From JBBQWZ01 sp038210135 (lineage in GTDB: Bacteria > Acidobacteriota > Terriglobia > Bryobacterales > Bryobacteraceae), in assembly GCA_038210135.1 (NCBI GenBank), contig JBBQWZ010000004.1, forward strand, positions 62,001 through 126,000: a stretch of DNA of 64,000 bases, given 5' to 3'. Position numbers and translations under genes: made by a program. This document shows, in pieces, positions 59,901 to 64,000 of this stretch. The notes beneath the pieces were generated by a model. The model was not told where the DNA came from, made no database searches, and saw only the letters and a list, made by a program, of their open reading frames with translations. Each line of letters opens with the position of its first letter. Position 1 is the stretch's first letter.

Positions 59901-59995
59901 GTCAGAACTTCGGAGTTATCACAGCGACTCGAGCCGCTCGTGGCGATTTAGGCTCTTCGCGGCAGCTCCAACTGGGCATGAAGTTCGTGTTTTAA
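56963..59995 (+). CDS. Oar-like TonB-dependent receptor 2
   Basis: 1010 residues. The signal segment is about 12-30 (Leu-Phe-Leu-Leu-Ala-Gly-Leu-Pro-Leu-Val-Ala-Gln). A carboxypeptidase-regulatory-like domain (about 35-115), a plug with Leu-Pro-Leu-Asn-Gly-Arg-Tyr-Phe and Ala-Glu-Tyr-Gly-Arg-Asn-Ala-Gly-Met, and a barrel ending Leu-Gly-Met-Lys-Phe-Val-Phe follow. It is a close paralogue of the next gene: long stretches such as Glu-Asp-Ser-Thr-Asn-Tyr-Leu-Phe-Asp-Gly and Leu-Gln-Gly-Asn-Asn-Leu-Pro-Gly-Phe-Gly-Asp are shared. It starts 25 bp after the selenoprotein gene without a separate promoter, so it may belong to the same transcript. Confidence 0.93.
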   Translation: MKKRSFSLGRLRKAWVRMGLFLLAGLPLVAQNSSLVGTVRDGQFATVPGASISLINQLTGVTISTITGDSGVYVFPLVHPGTYALRIERFGFKTYEQRKIALTVDQRARIDLQLAIGDTSTFLSVEENAGRVQIETASLGEVIETKNVLELPLNGRYFLDLVRLTPGTAVQSTNNRIANSNVTRIGPTGINASGAREDSTNYLFDGINLSDMAQNQISFQPNIDMIQEFKVQIDAFSAEYGRNAGMIINAISRSGLNQLHGTAFEFIRNDAFDARNYFDRPSDPIRPFKRNIFGYSLGGPLVRNRTFFFTSYEGREGRESASIRTLVPSAAQRAAAKNPVIRALLEQVPDANSVNNFYVQAIPKRRDLNQFSARIDHTLNPHHQIFTTFISSRDNRTEPTLQGNNLPGFGDSRPASRYFAAIGLSSSFGPHVTNDLRMGINRVRIDFVPDAEVFDPREFGIASDSAAFPRIVVSGAMAFGGIAGFPQGRGDTTFQYTDTLSWVVGSHSLKVGAEWRRFRANMANGGTGGTITFASMSDFIAGIPNSTNQQTVAANPALRVSALNLFIQDDYKVSRRFALTYGFRYEYNGIPSETHNRLAVYDFGSGTLVPVGRGGVSSPYDGQKHNFGPRLGFSFDPTGKNRTVIRAGVGLYYDQPVTNLTASLGSNPPFAGSVSFVSTPQRPLNIDLASPFSLPGGGPALFNAFAVAPDFRSGLIAHYNLTLQHEQFRTVFQASYSGSAGSHLRLSRDYNQGVDAVRPNPAFGSITIAESSSRSNYNALWFSANRRFSTGLTLSASYTLSKSTDLNSVGGANPQIQNAYNVAAEHALSDFDARHRFVFSGVYLLPFTANGKLKYIVEGWSLSPIVNMQSGNPFSPIMPTSRSGSLENFDRPNYVLGQALIPVHQSATNWLNPLAFTPNAVSEFGNVGRNILTGPGFQNIDFSLAKITRLRERYQLQLRAECFNIFNHPNLGQPGNVFGSQNFGVITATRAARGDLGSSRQLQLGMKFVF

Positions 59996-60150
59996 GGCCT
60001 GAGCTTCCCCTGCGTTCCGACCATAATTTGAAGGGATGCCGCTCAAGGTCGGCCCACTCACCGCATTGTGGTGCCCACTCACGGCAAGTTGCTTTGCTCG
60101 TTTGTAAAGTCATGTTACATTCAGGGCACTATTGCTTCAGGAGGCTATAA

Positions 60151-63147
60151 ATGCAACACAAACCCTTCGTGTTGATCCTCGCCCTAATGAGTCTCTTCTC
60201 GATTTCCGCCTTCGCGCAAAATGCCGCGCTGACCGGAACCGTTAAGGACGCCCAGGACGCATCCATCCCTTCCGCCACCGTAACCCTGACCAACCAGTTG
60301 ACCAAGGTTGCTCAGACCACCCAATCCGACGAAGCCGGTAATTATGAGTTCCCGGTTCTCCGCCCAGGCACGTACTCCCTGAAAGTTGAAAAGCCAGGCT
60401 TCAAGACGTTCGTGGAGAACCAAGTCATTCTCGCCGTCGCCGATCGCGGCCGTATTGATCCGACTCTCGCGGTCGGAGAAGCGTCCACTATCGTAAATGT
60501 CGAAGCCACCGCCAGCGGCATTCAGACCGAATCTTCAAGCCTCGGTACCACCGTGGACAATAAGAAGATCGTCGAGATTCCCCTCAACGGACGCTTCTTC
60601 CTCGACCTGGCGCTGCTGACCGCGGGAACCGTCGTTCCCAGCACCAGCAATCGCACCTTTCTCGCCGCGCCCAGCGGAATCGGAATCTCCGGCATCAACG
60701 CCAGCGGAACCCGCGAAGATTCCACGAACTACCTGTTCGACGGAATCAACCTCAGCGACATGGTGCAAAACCAGATCACCTTCCAGCCGAACCTCGACAT
60801 GATTCAGGAGTTCAAGGTGCAGACCAACGCCTTCAACGCCGAATACGGCCGCAACGCCGGAATCATCATCAACGCCATCTCGAAGTCCGGCTCGAATGGC
60901 TTCCACGGAACCGCTTTTGAATTCGTCCGCAACGAAGTGTTCGACGCTAAGAACTTCTTCGACAAACCCGGTCCGATCACCCCCTTCAAGCGCAACATTT
61001 TCGGTTACTCCATCGGCGGACCGGTGATCAAGAACAAGACCTTCTTCTTCCACAGCTACGAAGGCCGCCAAGGCCGCGAAGTCGCCACGTTGAACGCTCC
61101 GGTCCCGACCGACGCCCAGCGTGCCACCGTCACGAATCCGGTGATCAGGCAACTCCTGACGCTGATTCCGAAAGCCACCGATCCCACCGGACTCCTGTTC
61201 CAGGGTTCGAATCCTCGCCGCCGGGTCCTGAACCAGTTCACCGGCCGCATCGATCATCAACTGTCGGCGAAGGATACGATCTTCGGTTCGTTTATCACCA
61301 ATCGCGACGAACGCACGGAGCCGACGCTGCAAGGCAACAACCTTCCCGGCTTCGGCGACGCGCGCCCGGCCAAGCGCTACTTCCTCGCGTTCGGCTACAT
61401 CCGCGTCCTCTCGCCAAATATCACCAACGAATTCCACGCTGGCCTCAACCGCGTCAACATCACGTTCGGACAGCTGTTCACCGGCCTCCCCTCGGACTTC
61501 GGCATCACTTCTCCGTCTACTGTTTTCCCGCAGATCGTGGTCGCGGGCGGCGGCGGTGGCGGACCGGAATTCGGCGGCATTAGCGGATTCCCGCAAGGCC
61601 GCGGCGACACCACGTTTCAGTACAACGACACGCTCGCCTGGGTGAAGGGCAAGCACTCCATCCGCGTCGGCGCGGAATTCAGACGCGTACGGAACAACAA
61701 CTTCAATTACGGTACCGGTGGCGTTCTCAGCTTCGCCTCCATGGCCACCTTCCTCGCCGGAACCCCGACTTCCGCCACGGAAACCGCCTTCTCCGTCACG
61801 CCTGCCTTCCGCGCGAATGCCCTCGGCCTCTTCGTGCAGGACGACTACAAAGTCACCAAGACGTTGACCGTGAATCTCGGACTCCGCTGGGAGTATAACG
61901 GCGTCCCCAACGAAATTCACGACCGGATGGGCATCTATGATTTCAGCCAAAACAAGGTCATTCGGGTTGGCACCAATGGGATCGAGCGGCCCTATAACAA
62001 GCAGTTCACCAATTTCGGACCGCGCGTCGGCTTCGCCTACGATCCGTTCGGAAAAGGCAAAACGGTCGTTCGCGCCGGAGCCGGCTTCTACTACGATCAG
62101 CCAGTGCTGAACATTCTTTCCGGACTGGCCGCGAATCCGCCTTTCTCCGCGTCCGTCAACAACACCAGCAACATCAACCTGGCGAACCCATTCGCGGTAC
62201 CTCCCGGCGGATCGAGCGCGATCGCGGCAGTGGATCCGAACTTCAAGAGCGGTCGCGTATTCTCTTACAACACCAACATCCAGCACGAAGCCTTCGGCAC
62301 CGTGTTCCAGGTTAGTTACGTCGGAAGCCAGGGCCGCCATCTCCGCATTGCCGGCGACCTGAACCAGGGCATCCTCGGAATCCGTCCGATCCCCGGCTTC
62401 TCGAGCATCAACTACCAGCAGGCGGTTTCAAATTCGAACTATAACGGGCTCTGGATCAGCGCCGATCGCCGCCTTTCGAAGAGCATCAGCTTCAACACGT
62501 CGTACACAGTCTCGAAGTCGATCGATAACAACTCGGTTGGCTCCAGCGGAGCCCAGGTGCAGGATTACCGCAACCTGGCCGCCGAGCGCGCCCTATCCGA
62601 TTTCGATGCGCGCCAGCGCTTCGTCCTCAGCGGAACCTACCTCGCTCCGTGGAAGGGCAATAGCGCCTTCACCCGCCGCCTGCTCGAAGGCTGGACCTTG
62701 TCGCCCATCGTCAACATGCAGTCCGGCAATCCGTTTAGCCCGATCATTAATGCTTCCGATACGCGGGGCAGTCTGCTCGCGAATAATCGGCCATTTGTGA
62801 ATCTTGGCGTGCCGCTGTATCTGCCGAATCCCGGACCATCCGGCTTCGTCAATCGCGCGGCGTTCACGCAGCAGGCCACTGGATTCGGCAACGCGGGACG
62901 CAACATCCTGACGTCGCCCGGTTTCCAGGACGTCGATTTGTCCATCGCCAAGATTACCCAGATCAAGGAACGCTTCTCCGTGCAGTTCCGCGCCGAAGCC
63001 TTCAACCTGCTCAACCATCCGAACTTCGCGCAGCCGGTCAACAACCTGCTAGCCGCGAGCTTCGGCCAGATCCTGGCCACCCGCACCACCCGCGGTGACC
63101 TCGGAAGCTCACGCCAGCTTCAGCTTGGTATCAAGCTGATCTTCTAA
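60151..63147 (+). CDS. Oar-like TonB-dependent receptor 3
   Basis: 998 residues with a good ribosome site (AGGAGG 7 nt before ATG). It has a signal peptide (1-24, ending Ala-Phe-Ala-Gln), a carboxypeptidase-regulatory-like domain (Gly-Thr-Val-Lys-Asp-Ala-Gln-Asp-Ala), a plug (Ile-Pro-Leu-Asn-Gly-Arg-Phe-Phe; Ala-Glu-Tyr-Gly-Arg-Asn-Ala-Gly) and a barrel ending Leu-Gly-Ile-Lys-Leu-Ile-Phe. It is a tandem paralogue of receptor 2, but a 155-bp spacer with its own upstream signals separates the two. In this spacer TGTAA (60103) and TTACA (60115) form an inverted repeat that could be an operator. The ligand is unknown. Confidence 0.94.
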   Translation: MQHKPFVLILALMSLFSISAFAQNAALTGTVKDAQDASIPSATVTLTNQLTKVAQTTQSDEAGNYEFPVLRPGTYSLKVEKPGFKTFVENQVILAVADRGRIDPTLAVGEASTIVNVEATASGIQTESSSLGTTVDNKKIVEIPLNGRFFLDLALLTAGTVVPSTSNRTFLAAPSGIGISGINASGTREDSTNYLFDGINLSDMVQNQITFQPNLDMIQEFKVQTNAFNAEYGRNAGIIINAISKSGSNGFHGTAFEFVRNEVFDAKNFFDKPGPITPFKRNIFGYSIGGPVIKNKTFFFHSYEGRQGREVATLNAPVPTDAQRATVTNPVIRQLLTLIPKATDPTGLLFQGSNPRRRVLNQFTGRIDHQLSAKDTIFGSFITNRDERTEPTLQGNNLPGFGDARPAKRYFLAFGYIRVLSPNITNEFHAGLNRVNITFGQLFTGLPSDFGITSPSTVFPQIVVAGGGGGGPEFGGISGFPQGRGDTTFQYNDTLAWVKGKHSIRVGAEFRRVRNNNFNYGTGGVLSFASMATFLAGTPTSATETAFSVTPAFRANALGLFVQDDYKVTKTLTVNLGLRWEYNGVPNEIHDRMGIYDFSQNKVIRVGTNGIERPYNKQFTNFGPRVGFAYDPFGKGKTVVRAGAGFYYDQPVLNILSGLAANPPFSASVNNTSNINLANPFAVPPGGSSAIAAVDPNFKSGRVFSYNTNIQHEAFGTVFQVSYVGSQGRHLRIAGDLNQGILGIRPIPGFSSINYQQAVSNSNYNGLWISADRRLSKSISFNTSYTVSKSIDNNSVGSSGAQVQDYRNLAAERALSDFDARQRFVLSGTYLAPWKGNSAFTRRLLEGWTLSPIVNMQSGNPFSPIINASDTRGSLLANNRPFVNLGVPLYLPNPGPSGFVNRAAFTQQATGFGNAGRNILTSPGFQDVDLSIAKITQIKERFSVQFRAEAFNLLNHPNFAQPVNNLLAASFGQILATRTTRGDLGSSRQLQLGIKLIF

Positions 63148-63151
63148 ACAG

Positions 63152-64000
63152 CTAACGATAGAAACGCCGGACGCGGTCCGCCACATAGTGGACCGCGTCA
63201 TCGGCAAGGTAAGGCCAAAGCGGCAGGGAGACAGTCTCCTTCGCCGCTTTTTCCGCGTTTGGGAGGCTCCCCTTTTTCTGTTTCGCACTCGCGAATGCCG
63301 GATGCAGGTGAAGCGGAACCGGATAGTGGACGCCGGTCCCGATGCCTTCCTTCGTAAGAAATGCTCGCAGCCGATCGCGCCTCTCCGCGCGCACGACGTA
63401 CAAATGATTTGCGCTTCCAGCATCCCGCTTCACGAAGCGGATTCCCGCGCAACCTACGAGCGCCTCGTCGTAGAGCGCCGCGATCTCGGCCCGCCGCGCA
63501 TTCCATTCGCTCAATTTCGTGAGAAAAGCCAGCAGAAAACAGCACTGCAAATCGTCCAGCCGCGAATTGATCCCCGCCGTCAAAGCAATCTGCGCTCCGC
63601 GCCGTCCGCCGTCGCGCCAACTCCGCAACCTCTTGGCGATCGAGTTCCGATTCGTCAGAATCGCCCCGCCATCACCTAATGCGCCGAGATTTTTGGTGGG
63701 ATAGAAGCTGTAGCAGACGTAGTCGGAGAACGCACCGAGCGCCTTGCCCTGAAAGCGCGCTCCATGCGCCTGCGCCGCATCCTGAATCATAACCAGCCGG
63801 TGCGCGCGTGCGATCTTCGCAATCCGATCGATCGCGCAGGGTTGCCCATACAAGTGCACCGGAACCAGCGCGCGCGTCTTCTTTCCGATGCGGGCCGCCA
63901 GGTCCTCCGGATCGACCTGAAGTGTATCCGGATCCACGTCCGCAAACTTCGGTACGCATCCTGCTGCGGCGATCGCGACTCCAGTAAACGGAGCGGTCAA
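63152..64000 (-). CDS. DegT/DnrJ/EryC1-family aminotransferase (5' partial)
   Basis: 282 residues are visible; the N-terminus lies beyond the right edge. The PLP-type sugar aminotransferase signatures are Val-Pro-Val-His-Leu-Tyr-Gly-Gln-Pro, Ile-Gln-Asp-Ala-Ala-Gln-Ala-His-Gly (the Asp binding the pyridine N), Ser-Phe-Tyr-Pro-Thr-Lys-Asn-Leu-Gly (the PLP Lys) and Gly-Asp-Gly-Gly-Ala. Asn-Ser-Arg-Leu-Asp-Asp-Leu-Gln and the C-terminal Gly-Val-His-Tyr-Pro-Val-Pro-Leu-His also fit the DegT family. It transaminates a keto-sugar nucleotide, suggesting that another surface-glycan locus begins at the right edge. It is convergent with receptor 3, with a 4-bp gap. Confidence 0.93.
   Translation of the reverse strand: MTAPFTGVAIAAAGCVPKFADVDPDTLQVDPEDLAARIGKKTRALVPVHLYGQPCAIDRIAKIARAHRLVMIQDAAQAHGARFQGKALGAFSDYVCYSFYPTKNLGALGDGGAILTNRNSIAKRLRSWRDGGRRGAQIALTAGINSRLDDLQCCFLLAFLTKLSEWNARRAEIAALYDEALVGCAGIRFVKRDAGSANHLYVVRAERRDRLRAFLTKEGIGTGVHYPVPLHLHPAFASAKQKKGSLPNAEKAAKETVSLPLWPYLADDAVHYVADRVRRFYR

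Noticed and set aside
60535..62340. 601-codon open frame on the minus strand inside TonB receptor 3
   Set aside because: It is the antisense shadow of a clearly homologous receptor gene in GC-rich DNA. The translation is low in hydrophobic structure, rich in Glu/Val/Arg/Gly, and has no motif or ribosome site.

Overview
The window looks like chromosomal DNA of an acidobacterium close to Candidatus Solibacter / Bryobacterales. The clues are a secreted protein (46454-48367) ending in a domain that resembles the Solibacter-type C-terminal domain (TIGR03437), three very large Oar-like TonB-dependent receptors with carboxypeptidase-regulatory-like N-termini, many BNR/YVTN/FecR-type secreted proteins, and a GC-rich, tightly packed gene layout. 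All assignments come from reading translations and motifs by eye; no database search was run. I see no rRNA, CRISPR array, transposase or prophage. One tRNA gene (tRNA-Ser, anticodon CGA) is present.

Layout. 1-7.5 kb: an exopolysaccharide/glycan locus, with a partial membrane glycosyltransferase-like protein, a minus-strand operon (glycosyltransferase, sugar epimerase, acyltransferase-like protein, polysaccharide deacetylase) and two further glycosyltransferases. 7.7-8.06 kb: tRNA-Ser and a 122-bp nested palindrome. 8.05-11.6 kb (minus): GlcG/HbpS-like protein, YVTN propeller protein, and an OmpR-type two-component system, divergent from a TolC/MFP/RND efflux operon (11.75-17.6 kb). 17.7-28.3 kb: the most unusual region. 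A Cys-rich ArsR-type regulator is followed by a tightly overlapped run: a 28-residue peptide ending in Cys-Cys-Ser-Lys-Ser, an LplA-like ligase, a cysteine desulfurase, a GcvH-like lipoyl carrier, a CobW GTPase, a small HdrA-N-like protein, a 2x[4Fe-4S] ferredoxin, a radical-SAM/SPASM-like enzyme, a DUF116-polyprenyl synthase fusion, a prenyltransferase/squalene-oxidase-repeat protein and a DxDD class II terpene cyclase. This reads as one pathway joining lipoyl/persulfide/Fe-S chemistry to isoprenoid cyclisation, and I know of no described system with this gene set.

28.5-36.6 kb: a complete kdpFABC potassium pump operon with an extra micro-protein, bracketed by two beta-barrel porins and without kdpDE. 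36.6-41.3 kb (minus): acetamidase-like protein, acetate kinase and phosphoketolase. 41.4-51.8 kb: assorted envelope and secreted proteins (a zinc-ribbon/Gln-Pro-repeat membrane protein, a POTRA-like protein, a glycerophosphodiesterase, a FecR protein with 14 consecutive prolines, a BNR protein, an exported methyltransferase, an orphan histidine kinase, a glycosidase-like lipoprotein) and a TetR regulator.

52-63.1 kb: three TonB-dependent receptors. Between the first two lies a Fur-family regulator, a MerT-like membrane protein and a thioredoxin-like gene interrupted by one in-frame TGA in a U-x-x-C position. A hairpin of bacterial SECIS type lies directly downstream, so this is most likely a selenoprotein. 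The right edge cuts a DegT/DnrJ-family aminotransferase.
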